A DNA stretch of 64,000 bases from the NCBI RefSeq assembly GCF_002251735.1, contig NZ_NOXS01000032.1, forward strand, positions 248,001 to 312,000, in the 5' to 3' direction. The notes under the pieces are model-generated. The model was not told the origin of the DNA and searched no databases. It was given only the letters and a program-made list of their open reading frames with translations. The first letter of the stretch is position 1. Every line of letters begins with the position of its first letter. Of the stretch, positions 45,404 to 54,757 are shown piece by piece. The position numbers and the translations under genes were made by a program. Source of the stretch: Elstera cyanobacteriorum (GTDB taxonomy: Bacteria; Pseudomonadota; Alphaproteobacteria; Elsterales; Elsteraceae).

Positions 45404-46660
45404 ATGGGTTCCGCCAGCAACGGCATTGCCGAACTTTTTTGTTCCCGCGAAAAACTGCTGGGACCGGACGATGGCTGGAGCCTCGCCCCTGTCGCCGAAT
45501 GGCTGCTCACCGAAGGGCAGCGCGCCGATAATGCCGAAGGGCTGGTCGCCGGGTTAACCGATCGGTTGCTGGCCGTTGGTTTTGCCTTCGACCGGCTGCG
45601 CGTTTCCGTCGAGACCCTTCATCCGCAGTTGATCGCCTGGTCCGTTTCGTGGTTTGCGGGGCAAGGCACCAGTATTTTCCTGGCGCCCCACGGTATTAGC
45701 CTGCGCCAGGATTTCTCCGGTAGCCCCATTCAACACATTAGGGCCGGGGGCGATGAAGTGCGCTACCGCCCCCGTCACGGGCTGCAGCCGGGTAATCAGG
45801 CCGAGTTTATGGCCGATCTGGTGCAGGAGCAGATTTCTGATTATATCGCGCTGCCGATGGTGTTTTCCAACGGCATGCGTAATTTCATCAGTTTCGGTAC
45901 CAAAGCGGCAAGCGGGTTTAGCGACACGGATCTCGCCAAACTGCGCGCCCTGACCCTGTTCCTGGCCCCGCTGTTTGAAACGCTGGAACTGCGCTTCCTC
46001 TCAAAAACCCTGCTGGAAACCTATGTTGGCCCGCGGACCGCCGATAAAGTGCTGGCAGGATCGATCAAACGCGGCGATAGCGAGGTCATCCAGGCGGCCA
46101 TCTGGTATTCCGACCTGCGAAACTTCACTGGCCTGACCGAAAGCCTGCCCCCAGCGAAGCTGATCGAGCTTTTGAACGAATATTGCGAACATGTCGCCGC
46201 CGCCGCCGAACCGCGCGGTGGGGAAATCTTGCAGTTCATCGGCGATGCCATCCTGATCGTCTTCGCGGCGGATGGGCAAGACACCCTGCGTACCGCCGCC
46301 AATAATGCCATCGACGCTGCGATTGATGCGTTCAACGGTCTGGCCGTCGTCAATCACCGGCGGCAGCGGCGGCAGGAACCGTCGATCCGCTTCGGGGTTG
46401 GGTTACACGTCGGCACCGTTACCCACGGCAATATCGGCTCTCCCAGCCGTCTGGCGTTTAACGTCGTCGGTAGCGCCGTCAATCGCGCCGCCCGGCTGGA
46501 AGCGAAGACTAAGGACTTCAATACACCGCTGCTGTTTTCGGACGATATGGCGGCGCTGCTCGCCCATCCGACGCGCAAGCTGGGCGATGTGCCGATGCGC
46601 GGGATTGCCGGGCTTCAGCCGGTCCATACCCTCGATCCACCGATTGATGCAGAGGTTTAA
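45404..46660 (+). CDS. Class III adenylate/guanylate cyclase-like protein
   Basis: A 418-residue protein. The N-terminal ~220 residues resemble a GAF-like sensor region (LPMVFSNGMRNFISFGTK). The C-terminal cyclase domain has both metal Asp residues (WYSDLRNFTGLTE and FIGDAILIVF) and the transition-state Asn/Arg (GSAVNRAARLEA). The substrate-specifying Lys is Gln (ILQFIGD) and the partner position in AFNVVG is Asn, so ATP specificity is uncertain. It could make cAMP, cGMP or another nucleotide, or be inactive. No membrane segment. Confidence 0.88.
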   Translation: MGSASNGIAELFCSREKLLGPDDGWSLAPVAEWLLTEGQRADNAEGLVAGLTDRLLAVGFAFDRLRVSVETLHPQLIAWSVSWFAGQGTSIFLAPHGISLRQDFSGSPIQHIRAGGDEVRYRPRHGLQPGNQAEFMADLVQEQISDYIALPMVFSNGMRNFISFGTKAASGFSDTDLAKLRALTLFLAPLFETLELRFLSKTLLETYVGPRTADKVLAGSIKRGDSEVIQAAIWYSDLRNFTGLTESLPPAKLIELLNEYCEHVAAAAEPRGGEILQFIGDAILIVFAADGQDTLRTAANNAIDAAIDAFNGLAVVNHRRQRRQEPSIRFGVGLHVGTVTHGNIGSPSRLAFNVVGSAVNRAARLEAKTKDFNTPLLFSDDMAALLAHPTRKLGDVPMRGIAGLQPVHTLDPPIDAEV

Positions 46661-46770
46661 GAAAACCTCGTAATACACTGTTTTTAATCAAAATATATTG
46701 ACGAAAGATATAGCAAGGCGCAGTGTTTCCCCACGGCAGCCGGATCGGCTGCCCCGCCACGGAGGAAAAC

Positions 46771-46986
46771 ATGGCTGAGCATATCGTCTACACTGTCGAA
46801 GCGCGCAGCCGGTCTGGAGCGGATAAGCGATTTGGGGTTTTCATGGACCGGCGGACAGCAGAATGCTGGACCAAAAAGCTGGGCGAAGAAGTCGATGTCG
46901 TGATTACCGAGTCCTATCTGTGGGACCGACGCCATAATCACAATCTGGGTGCGGGACTGGCAGCCGCCGCCCCGATCCAAATGTAA
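46771..46986 (+). CDS. Small hypothetical protein
   Basis: A 71-residue protein of unknown function (EHIVYTVEARSRSGADKRFG, then TAECWTKKLGEEVDVVITES). It looks like a compact alpha/beta domain and has no signal peptide. The ATG at 46771 has GGAGG ideally placed; the longer frame upstream has no support. Confidence 0.65.
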   Translation: MAEHIVYTVEARSRSGADKRFGVFMDRRTAECWTKKLGEEVDVVITESYLWDRRHNHNLGAGLAAAAPIQM

Positions 46987-47063
46987 TCATCCGGTTTCGG
47001 GGCCATCGCCCCGGCACCAATCGGGGCCTTTCGCGAATGGGATTTCACTCCCTGCCCCGGTCT

Positions 47064-47096
47064 AAGCGGGCCGATCCTGTGATCGGTCCGCTTTCT
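47064..47096 (+). terminator. Hairpin terminator after the 71-aa gene
   Basis: A 13-bp stem (47064-47076 with 47081-47093, one G-T pair) with loop CTGT is followed by T-rich sequence (TCTTCACTTT). It lies 24 bases before the DHFR-like gene. Confidence 0.7.
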
Positions 47097-47119
47097 TCAC
47101 TTTGGATAGGGGGATTGCC

Positions 47120-47674
47120 ATGCCGCCCCGGCCCCAGGTTTCTGTCTTTATCGCCACGAGCCTCGATGGGTTCATCGCCCGGCCCGATGGTAGCCTGGAC
47201 TGGTTAGAGGCAGCTAATCGCAGCATTCCCCCGGGGGAAGATTGCGGCTATGGCGCTTTCATGGCGGGGGTGGACACGCTGGTGATGGGGCGGAAGACCT
47301 TCGAAACCGTCAGCGGCTTTCCCGAGTGGCCCTATCCTGGGAAGCGCGTCATCGTTCTGTCAACGCAAGCAGACGCTGTACCAGCCGCCTTCACCGACCG
47401 CGCGACCCGCCGCGCCGCTGCGCCCGAGGCCCTACTGGCGGAGTTAGCGATCACCGGGGCGCGGCATATTTACCTCGACGGCGGCGTGACGATCCAAAAC
47501 TTCTTGCGGGCCGGATTGGTGGACGACATCACGATCACCCTGATCCCACTGCTGCTCGGCGCGGGCCGTCCGCTCTTCGGGGGGCTCGAAGCCATCCAAG
47601 CGCTGACTTTGACCGCAAGCCGCGCTTACCCCTTCGGGTTCGTCCAAAACAGCTACCGCGTGATCCGGGATTAA
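47120..47674 (+). CDS. Dihydrofolate-reductase-family protein
   Basis: A 184-residue RibD C-terminal/DHFR-fold protein: VSVFIATSLDGFIARPDGSL at the N-terminus, GVDTLVMGRKTFETV, and GARHIYLDGGVTIQNFLRAG. It is the YyaP/YwjB type, a pyridine-nucleotide reductase of unknown substrate, not the folA enzyme. The ATG at 47120 with ATAGGGGGA is chosen over the upstream in-frame codon. Its 3' end overlaps the opposing gene by four bases. Confidence 0.88.
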   Translation: MPPRPQVSVFIATSLDGFIARPDGSLDWLEAANRSIPPGEDCGYGAFMAGVDTLVMGRKTFETVSGFPEWPYPGKRVIVLSTQADAVPAAFTDRATRRAAAPEALLAELAITGARHIYLDGGVTIQNFLRAGLVDDITITLIPLLLGAGRPLFGGLEAIQALTLTASRAYPFGFVQNSYRVIRD

Positions 47675-47967
47675 GACGCCAGCCTAAGCGCGGTGATCGT
47701 CGTGGTGCTCGGGTCTTTGACAAGACCATCGACGACAAGATTGACCCCAAGTTCGGCAATCGAGCCCACCCCGTTCGAGGTGGCGAGCTTTTCCATTTTC
47801 TCTTTGAGATTGATGGCCGCCGACGCCTGATTGGCGTGGGCAATGGCGCGATGTTCGCCTGCCGAGGTCTTCAGGAAAATTTCGACAACATCTTTTCCAT
47901 CCGAGCCGATGCGGGCGCGGATTTCCTTGATTGTGCCTGTGATGCTGTGATGCTCGACGCCGGTCAA
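47671..47967 (-). CDS. Hypothetical protein
   Basis: A 98-residue protein of unknown function: SITGTIKEIRARIGSDGKDV, then EIFLKTSAGEHRAIAHANQA and a C-terminal VDGLVKDPSTTTITALRLAS. The pattern of short strands suggests a small beta-rich domain. The start is a TTG at 47967 with GGGAAGGG about ten bases upstream; no ATG is available near the N-terminus. It converges with the DHFR-like gene. Confidence 0.6.
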   Translation of the reverse strand: MTGVEHHSITGTIKEIRARIGSDGKDVVEIFLKTSAGEHRAIAHANQASAAINLKEKMEKLATSNGVGSIAELGVNLVVDGLVKDPSTTTITALRLAS

Positions 47968-48224
47968 GTCGCAGCCCTTCCCTGAATCTTCCAGAGAACA
48001 GAATAGCGTAACTTTCAGAAGTTCCTAGCAAAACTTACGCTGCCCCCCTGCGTAACGTTTGCACAACGCAGCGCACAAAATTAAGTTGCGCTTCCCTTCC
48101 AGAGACCGTTAAGAGAGATATAATCGCCAAGGGCCGAAGAAGGGCTGGACAGCCCCCCGGGTTTCGGGTGTGCTGAAAGCCGTGCCCGTTGAACAAACAG
48201 GTTTTTTCAGGTTGAGAGATTAAG

Positions 48225-49535
48225 ATGGCCGCCCCCCTTCAGCGTCGGGTCTTCGACCAAGCGACCCTTAATCACTTCCTCGATCTTTACGAGCGGTCAA
48301 CGCGCGGTCCCGCCTTTGCCGAACGGCCTAGCTTTCTTGCCTGTGATTTCTCCGGGCTCGATTTCTCGGGCCGCGATCTGACCAATTTCAGCGCTATCGG
48401 CTGCCGCTTTGTGAATGCCGACCTATCGCGCGCGAACCTTAGTTTCGCCAACCTCTACGCGGCAGATTTGCGCGGCGCGATTCTGAAAAATGTCGATTTC
48501 ACCCGCGCTGATCTGCGCGGCGCATGCCTGCGGTCCGCCGATCTGGGCGGCGCCAATCTGCAGGAAGCGTCGCTGGAACGCGGGGCCTTGTTCTTCGCCT
48601 CCATCGACGGCGGCTTCCGCGATACCGCCGTGCCGGTGAAAAGCGCCTACTACCGCCAAATCCACCATCTAGCGCCAGAACCGATCCGCGATACCGATAT
48701 GCGCGGCGTTATTCTGGAACATGCGGATATTTCGGATAGCGATCTATCGTTCACCGACCTCACCGGTGCCAATCTGATCGGCGCTAACCTCACCCGCTCT
48801 AACCTGACCGGCGCGCGCTTTTTCGGCGCTAACCTGACGGGGGCGAAGCTCCAAGGCGCTAAACTGCGCCAGACGAATTTCGTTACGGCGATCTATGAGC
48901 CGTCGCAGTTCAAGGATTGCGATATCTCCGGCACGGTTTTCCCGCGGGAAATGCCACAGTTCGACGCCGAATTTCCGCGCATGCTGGCCCGCCATACCCG
49001 CTGGGTGCAGTCGCTTGGGTCGGAAGGCGAGCGGCTCGATTTCACGATGATCGACCTGCGCGGCAAGAAGTTCGATGGGCTGGACCTGTCGGCTGCGGTC
49101 TTTACCCTGTCGCTGCTCGACGAAGCTAGTTTCGTCGGCTGCTATATGGCGATGGCGGAATTGAACGGCGTCAGCGCCCGCAAAGCGCGCTTCGACAAAG
49201 CCGACTTGCGCGGCTCGAACCTGACGCGCGGTAATTTCACCCAGGCTAACTTTCAGGGGGCGAACCTTGGCATGATGGATATTGCCGGGATGCACCCGAT
49301 GAGCGTGCCGACGCGGCTAACCCAATCCTGCATCATGGCGGCTAATTTCGATGGGGCGATCCTAACCGGCGCCGATCTGGAGCTGGCCGACGCGACCGAA
49401 GCCCGCTTCACCTCCGCCAATCTGGCGGGCGCCGTGCTGATCAATACCTATTGCTACGGCGCCAATTTTCGCGGCACGAATTTCGATAATGCCGTGCTGA
49501 CCCATGTGCGCGGGTTGGAATTCTCGCTAACCTAA
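48225..49535 (+). CDS. Pentapeptide-repeat protein
   Basis: A 436-residue protein with several blocks of A(D/N)LxX pentapeptides: about residues 45-130 (ANLSFANLYAADLRGA), 150-225 (TGANLIGANLTRSNLTGARF), 270-345 and 365-430. These form right-handed quadrilateral beta-helices. Between them are non-repeat linkers (PEPIRDTDM, RHTRWVQSLGSEGERLD). Family members have diverse roles, including gyrase mimicry by Qnr/MfpA, but this is much longer than those and its function is unknown. The preceding 257 bases (47968-48224) hold no gene. It ends one base from dnaE. Confidence 0.88.
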   Translation: MAAPLQRRVFDQATLNHFLDLYERSTRGPAFAERPSFLACDFSGLDFSGRDLTNFSAIGCRFVNADLSRANLSFANLYAADLRGAILKNVDFTRADLRGACLRSADLGGANLQEASLERGALFFASIDGGFRDTAVPVKSAYYRQIHHLAPEPIRDTDMRGVILEHADISDSDLSFTDLTGANLIGANLTRSNLTGARFFGANLTGAKLQGAKLRQTNFVTAIYEPSQFKDCDISGTVFPREMPQFDAEFPRMLARHTRWVQSLGSEGERLDFTMIDLRGKKFDGLDLSAAVFTLSLLDEASFVGCYMAMAELNGVSARKARFDKADLRGSNLTRGNFTQANFQGANLGMMDIAGMHPMSVPTRLTQSCIMAANFDGAILTGADLELADATEARFTSANLAGAVLINTYCYGANFRGTNFDNAVLTHVRGLEFSLT

Positions 49536-52500
49536 TCAAAGCTCCTCGACATCGACAACGCCGGGCAACGATTTTACCATCGCCCGCAAGGCCGGGGTAA
49601 CCGCGAACCCACCGGTCAGCGGAATTTCGACGTCGCACTCTTCCAAATCCAGCAACAATGAAATCCGTCCGCGCCCCCGGAACTGGTCACCGCTGTCGCG
49701 TAGGATTTTCTTGAGGTCCGCCACCGGGCTTTCATCGGCCAGATAGATGCGCATGCCGGAGACGGTATTTTCCGTCGCCGCATCCAAAAGCCCGACCTGC
49801 TGGGCCAGCAGCTTGACCCCCTCGCCCTCCAACCGCGCTTCGACATGCAATAACAGAGGCTTATTAGCGTCCAACATCTCCCGCGATACGGCCAGAACTT
49901 CCGAAAACAACGTCACCTCATAGGAGCCGCTGGCGTCGGAAAGCTGGACGAAAGCCACCCGGCTACCGCGCGCCGTGGTGATTTCCCGCCGCCCCAGCAC
50001 GATCCCGGCCACTTTTACCCGCTGCGGTTCACCTGGACGAATCTTATGGGTGAAATCGGCGGCGCGGGTAATCCCAAGGCGCTTCAAGGCCCGCTCGTAC
50101 ACATCCAACGGATGGGCCGATAGGTAAAAGCCGACCGCATCAAACTCTTTCTGCAAGCGTTCGTGCGGCGGAAAATCGAGCACATTCGGCAGCGGCAGCG
50201 GCGGCGCTTCTACCGCCCCGGCCCCGCCGCCGAACAGGCTAACCTGATTGCTGGCTTTCTCTTCCGTCAGCAACTGGGCGTGGCGCATCACCGCCTCCGC
50301 CGCCCCGAAAACACGCGCCCGGTTTTTATCCAGCGAGTCGAAAGCGCCCGCCAACGACAGGTTTTCAATCTGGCGCTTATTCAGCGTTTTTGGGTCGAGT
50401 CGGGCGGCGAAATCCTGCAAGGATTTGAACGGTCCGCCCTTGGCCCGTTCCGCCACCAGCGCCTTCATCGCCTGATCGCCCACATTCTTTACCGCCGCCA
50501 GGGCGTAGCGCACAGCAAGTTTACCATCGGCCAGGGTTTCGACACTGAAATCCGGGGCGGAGGCGTTGACATCCGGCCCGAGCAGCGGAATGCCGAGGCG
50601 GCTGAGTTCCTGACGAAAGACATTGAGCTTATCCGTATTGCTCATATCGTACGTCATAGAAGCGGCGAAAAATTCAACCGGGTAGTTCGCCTTCAGGTAA
50701 GCCGTTTGGTACGACACCAAGGCATAGGCTGCCGCATGGCTTTTATTGAAGCCGTAGCCCGCGAATTTTTCGACCTGATCGAAGATCATCGAGGCTTGCT
50801 TGGGATCGACGCCATTCGCCTTGGCCCCAGCGCAGAAAGTTTCGCGCTGGGCGTCCATTTCGGCCTTGATCTTCTTGCCCATCGCCCGGCGCAACAGATC
50901 GGCGCCGCCGAGCGTATAGCCCGATAGCGCCTGGGCGATCTGCATCACCTGTTCCTGGTAGATGGCAATCCCGAAGGTTTCCTTCAGAATGCCTTCCAGC
51001 AGCGGATGCAGGTAATCCGGCGTCTCCCGCCCGTGTTTGCGGTTGATATAGCTTGGAATATTATCCATCGGACCGGGACGATAGAGCGCCACGACGGCGA
51101 TCAGATCTTCCACACGGTCAGGGCGAAGGTTGCGCAGCACGTCGCGCATCCCCGAACTTTCAAGCTGGAACACGCCGGTAGCGTCGCCCCGGCTCAGCAT
51201 CTTATAGGTCGCCGCATCATCCAGTGGGATTTGGGCGAGGTCGATGGTAATCCCGCGCTGGGCGATCAGTTCCACCGCCCGCACCAAAACCGTCAGCGTC
51301 TTAAGACCGAGGAAGTCGAACTTCACCAAGCCCGCCTGTTCAACGAACTTCATGTTGAACTGGGTGACCGGCATAGTGGAGCGCGGATCGCGATACAGCG
51401 GCACCAATTGGTCCAACGGCCGGTCGCCGATCACAACGCCCGCCGCGTGGGTAGAGGCGTGACGGTATAGGCCTTCCAGCTTTTGGCCGATGGCGAGCAG
51501 GCGGGCTACCTGCTCATCCGAATCGCGCATCTGCTGAAGCTGGGCCTCGCCCTTGATCGCCTCCTCCAGCGTGACTGGATTCGCCGGGTTGTTCGGCACC
51601 ATTTTACAGATACGGTCGACCTGACCATAGGGCATGCCCAACACGCGCCCAACGTCACGCAGCACGGCGCGCGCCTGGAGCTTCCCAAAGGTGATAATCT
51701 GGGCCACCCGGTCGTGCCCATATTTCTCCTGCACATAGCGGATCACCTGATCGCGGCGGTCCTGGCAGAAGTCGATATCAAAGTCCGGCATCGATACGCG
51801 CTCGGGGTTCAAAAACCGCTCGAACAGCAGCCCGAAACGTAGGGGGTCGAGATCGGTAATCGTCAAAGCCCAGGCAACCGCCGATCCAGCGCCCGACCCA
51901 CGGCCCGGCCCGACCGGAATCCCCTGGTCCTTCGCCCATTGGATGAAGTCGGCCACGATCAGAAAGTAGCCGGGAAAGCCCATTTTGATGATGACGTCCA
52001 GTTCGAACGCCAGTCGGTCCCAATAGGGTTTCGCCGCCGCCTCCCGCGCCGCCGCGTCCATTTCGGGCGTAAAGACCCCCGACTCCAGGCGCTTGCGCAG
52101 CCCCTCTTCGGCCATCACCCGCAGCTCAGACGGTTCGTCCCGGCCCTGGCCACTATCGAAGGCGGGCAGGATCGGTTTGCGCAACGGCGCCGAAACGGCG
52201 CAGCGCTGGGCGATGACGGCGGTATTGAGGATCGCCTCTGGCAGATCGGCGAACAGCGCCCCCATCTGCTCCCCGGTCTTAAAATAATGCTCCGGCGTTA
52301 GGCGGCGGCGGTCGGAATGTTCCAACGTCACCCCATCGGCGATGCACAGCAGCACATCATGCGCCTCGTACATGCCCGGAGTGGCGAAATAAACGTCATT
52401 GGTCGCCACCAAGGGAATATCGTGGGCATAGGCGAAATCGACCACCCCCGGCTCCACCAGCGCCTCGCGCGGGTCGCCGTGGCGCTGGAGTTCAAGATAG

Positions 52501-53015
52501 AGCCGGTCGCCGAAAATCTCCTTCAGCCGCAGAACCGCCGCTTCCGCCGCGTCGCGTTGGCCGTCGTGCAGCAGCCGCCCGATCCAGCCGCCAACCCCGC
52601 CGGTCAGCGCGATCAGCCCCTCAGCATGCTGCGCCACCAACGCCAGCGACACCTGGGGCGTCTCGTGGCTTTCAGTTTCAAGAAAAGCGTGGGAGACGAG
52701 CTTCAGCAGATTCTCATAGCCGCCCATATCCTGGCACAGCAGCAGCAGCGGGTCGGGCGGCAGCGGAAGGCCGGGCCGCGTTACCCCATCGGTACGCCGC
52801 ACGTGCAGGATCGCCCCCAGGATCGGCTGAACGCCAACATCGGCCGCCGCCTGCGAGAATTCAATCGCCCCAAACAGGTTGCCGGTATCGGTCACCGCGA
52901 CGGCGGGCATTTTGGCCCCAGCGGCGAGCTTCACCAGCTCCTTCATCTTGATCGCCCCTTCCGAGAGCGAATACGCCGAATGGGTGCGGAGGTGAACAAA
53001 AGGGCTATGAGACAT
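49536..53015 (-). CDS. dnaE: DNA polymerase III alpha subunit
   Basis: A 1159-residue replicative polymerase. The N-terminal PHP domain has VHLRTHSAYSLSEGAIKMKE and AVTDTGNLFGAIEF. The catalytic palm has PDFDIDFCQDRRDQVI and GPGRGSGAGSAVAWAL. Downstream are the beta-clamp region, an OB fold (VAGIVLGRREITTARGSRVA) and the C-terminal tau-binding part. The ATG at 53015 matches the family start. The 48-base in-frame extension to 53063 has no support. No ribosome-binding site precedes the ATG, but TACAAT lies six bases upstream. Confidence 0.96.
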   Translation of the reverse strand: MSHSPFVHLRTHSAYSLSEGAIKMKELVKLAAGAKMPAVAVTDTGNLFGAIEFSQAAADVGVQPILGAILHVRRTDGVTRPGLPLPPDPLLLLCQDMGGYENLLKLVSHAFLETESHETPQVSLALVAQHAEGLIALTGGVGGWIGRLLHDGQRDAAEAAVLRLKEIFGDRLYLELQRHGDPREALVEPGVVDFAYAHDIPLVATNDVYFATPGMYEAHDVLLCIADGVTLEHSDRRRLTPEHYFKTGEQMGALFADLPEAILNTAVIAQRCAVSAPLRKPILPAFDSGQGRDEPSELRVMAEEGLRKRLESGVFTPEMDAAAREAAAKPYWDRLAFELDVIIKMGFPGYFLIVADFIQWAKDQGIPVGPGRGSGAGSAVAWALTITDLDPLRFGLLFERFLNPERVSMPDFDIDFCQDRRDQVIRYVQEKYGHDRVAQIITFGKLQARAVLRDVGRVLGMPYGQVDRICKMVPNNPANPVTLEEAIKGEAQLQQMRDSDEQVARLLAIGQKLEGLYRHASTHAAGVVIGDRPLDQLVPLYRDPRSTMPVTQFNMKFVEQAGLVKFDFLGLKTLTVLVRAVELIAQRGITIDLAQIPLDDAATYKMLSRGDATGVFQLESSGMRDVLRNLRPDRVEDLIAVVALYRPGPMDNIPSYINRKHGRETPDYLHPLLEGILKETFGIAIYQEQVMQIAQALSGYTLGGADLLRRAMGKKIKAEMDAQRETFCAGAKANGVDPKQASMIFDQVEKFAGYGFNKSHAAAYALVSYQTAYLKANYPVEFFAASMTYDMSNTDKLNVFRQELSRLGIPLLGPDVNASAPDFSVETLADGKLAVRYALAAVKNVGDQAMKALVAERAKGGPFKSLQDFAARLDPKTLNKRQIENLSLAGAFDSLDKNRARVFGAAEAVMRHAQLLTEEKASNQVSLFGGGAGAVEAPPLPLPNVLDFPPHERLQKEFDAVGFYLSAHPLDVYERALKRLGITRAADFTHKIRPGEPQRVKVAGIVLGRREITTARGSRVAFVQLSDASGSYEVTLFSEVLAVSREMLDANKPLLLHVEARLEGEGVKLLAQQVGLLDAATENTVSGMRIYLADESPVADLKKILRDSGDQFRGRGRISLLLDLEECDVEIPLTGGFAVTPALRAMVKSLPGVVDVEEL

Positions 53016-53021
53016 GCGCCC

Positions 53022-53027
53022 ATTGTA
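53022..53027 (-). promoter_or_regulatory. Candidate dnaE -10 element (leaderless transcript)
   Basis: TACAAT on the minus strand, six bases from the dnaE ATG. The predicted transcription start coincides with the start codon. No good -35 hexamer is seen at 17-18 bases, so the call rests on the -10 and the missing Shine-Dalgarno sequence. Confidence 0.35.
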
Positions 53028-53187
53028 ATCCAGCCGCCCTGCATCCGCGTAGAGGATTTGCAAGTAGATCGGCTAGCAGCCCTTGTTGATGCCGGTCGGG
53101 CTTGTTATCTGTCTCTCAGGGGTTACCGCCGTTCAGTCCCGGTTAGGCTCGGCGGCGGGCTTGCCCCACCGGAAAGGAAACGCGAAA

Positions 53188-54327
53188 GTGCAGCGCATCC
53201 TGCTTGCCGATATCGAAGGAATGATGACCGATACCGCCCGCCCCGATCTTAGTGCTTCGCTTGCGGATCGGCTGACGGTCGAACGCGCGGTTTCTGACCT
53301 GCGACGCTCCACGCCGGTGATCATCACCGAAAACGCCCAGGCTTGGCTGGTTCTGCCAACCGAAGCGGCGACGGCGGGGGCGATGATCGAATTGCTGCCC
53401 GACGGTGCCCCGCTAACCCTGGTGCTGACCGCCAACCGCGCCGAGGCGTTGGGATTGATGGGCGACGACGCCCTGATCGCCCGCCGCCTGCGCTCCCCCT
53501 ATGAAGCCGGTCTGGCCGATCCGACCCATCCGGCGGGGTCGGGCGCCCCAGGGGCAATGCCGCTGACCATCGAAGCGCCGCTACCGGCCATTGCCGATGC
53601 CGCGATCCGGCTGATGAAGGCCGCGCAACTGCTGCCCGCCGCGCTGATCGTCCCGCTCCCCGCACCGATTTCGGGCTTGATGAGCCTGCCACGGTCCTTG
53701 GTTCTCGAAGCCACTTTGCAGGGCGACCCGCGCCTGCGCCGCTTGTCTGACGCGCGGGTGCCACTCACGGGGGCGGAGAAGACGCGCATCGTCTCCTTCC
53801 GCGACCAAGTGACCGGCATTGACCATCTCGCCCTGCTGATTGGGGAACCTTTGGGGCAAGACGCGCCGTTGGTGCGCCTGCATTCCTCCTGCATCACCGG
53901 TGACCTGCTGGGGTCGCTGCGCTGCGACTGCGGCGAACAATTGCGCGGCGCCATTACGGCAATGAACGACGCTGGGGGCGGTATCCTTCTCTACCTGCAA
54001 CAGGAAGGCCGGGGCATCGGCATCGTCAATAAGTTGCGGGCCTATGCCTTGCAGGACGATGGCCTCGATACGGTCGATGCCAATACCGCCCTTGGGTTCG
54101 AAAATGACGAACGCGATTTCGCCATCGCGGCGGAGATGCTGCGGCAGTTGGACGTGCCCGCCATCCGCCTGCTGACCAATAACCCCCGCAAGGTCGGCCA
54201 TCTCGCCGGGTTCGGCGTGGAAGTGCGGGAACGGGTTCAGCACGCCTTCCCCGGCAATCCGCACAATCGCAACTACCTCGCCGCCAAAGCGCGCAAAGCA
54301 GGGCATCTGCTACCGGTTGAGGAATAA
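53188..54327 (+). CDS. ribA: GTP cyclohydrolase II with degenerate RibB-like N-terminal domain
   Basis: A 379-residue protein (GTG start). The C-terminal half is a complete GTP cyclohydrolase II: HSSCITGDLLGSLRCDCGEQ supplies the three zinc Cys, and QQEGRGIGIVNKLRAYALQD, DANTALGFENDERDF and LTNNPRK complete the site. It makes the first riboflavin precursor from GTP. The N-terminal ~170 residues follow the outline of DHBP synthase (VERAVSDLRRSTPVI..., AAIRLMKAAQLLPAALIV) but lack the DDEDREN catalytic loop. The GTG at 53188 with GGAAAGGAA is preferred; ATG 53221 is possible. Confidence 0.88.
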   Translation: MQRILLADIEGMMTDTARPDLSASLADRLTVERAVSDLRRSTPVIITENAQAWLVLPTEAATAGAMIELLPDGAPLTLVLTANRAEALGLMGDDALIARRLRSPYEAGLADPTHPAGSGAPGAMPLTIEAPLPAIADAAIRLMKAAQLLPAALIVPLPAPISGLMSLPRSLVLEATLQGDPRLRRLSDARVPLTGAEKTRIVSFRDQVTGIDHLALLIGEPLGQDAPLVRLHSSCITGDLLGSLRCDCGEQLRGAITAMNDAGGGILLYLQQEGRGIGIVNKLRAYALQDDGLDTVDANTALGFENDERDFAIAAEMLRQLDVPAIRLLTNNPRKVGHLAGFGVEVRERVQHAFPGNPHNRNYLAAKARKAGHLLPVEE

Positions 54328-54355
54328 ACTAAATCCCAGCAGGGGCAATCGCCTT

Positions 54356-54757
54356 CTAAAACGCCTTTTGAAAGACCCGCAGCGGCAATAAAACCGAGCC
54401 GTGCCGCTGTGGAACCGCCCGTGCCGGGATCAAAGGCGCCAGCCAATCATAGGCGTCCGGCAACGGATCGGCTGATTTCAGAAGTGTTTCAAGCACTTGA
54501 GCCGTCTCGTTAATCTCCGTAGCCCCCCAACCGACCACCCGCTTGCCGATCAGGGCGGCGCTGGCCTGCCCTAGGGCGCAAGCCTCCACCTCCCAGGCAA
54601 ACCGCTCGACCCGGCCCGCTGCAAGCCGTACTGACAGCGTAATCCGGCTGCCGCAGACGGGGCTAACCGCCGTCACCGTAAGCGCGGGCGGCGGCAGGTG
54701 GCCAAGATGGGGAATCTCGGTTGAAAGTTGAAAGATTTCAGCCGTGTAGGGAAGCAT
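54356..54757 (-). CDS. IscU/SufU-like iron-sulfur scaffold homologue
   Basis: A 133-residue NifU_N-type protein. Two of the three scaffold Cys are present (SPVCGSRITL and EACALGQASAALIGKRVVG). The third, normally in RxKC near the C-terminus, is replaced in QRHGSVLLPL. It therefore may bind a cluster differently or act as a sulfur acceptor or adaptor. The ATG at 54757 lies inside the 3' end of sufE (20-base overlap), implying tight coupling with SufE. It converges with ribA. Confidence 0.8.
   Translation of the reverse strand: MLPYTAEIFQLSTEIPHLGHLPPPALTVTAVSPVCGSRITLSVRLAAGRVERFAWEVEACALGQASAALIGKRVVGWGATEINETAQVLETLLKSADPLPDAYDWLAPLIPARAVPQRHGSVLLPLRVFQKAF

Noticed and set aside
48225-49535. 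Pentapeptide protein as a Qnr/MfpA quinolone-resistance factor
   Set aside because: It is about twice as long as those dimeric proteins and its repeats are interrupted by non-repeat linkers; no evidence for gyrase binding.
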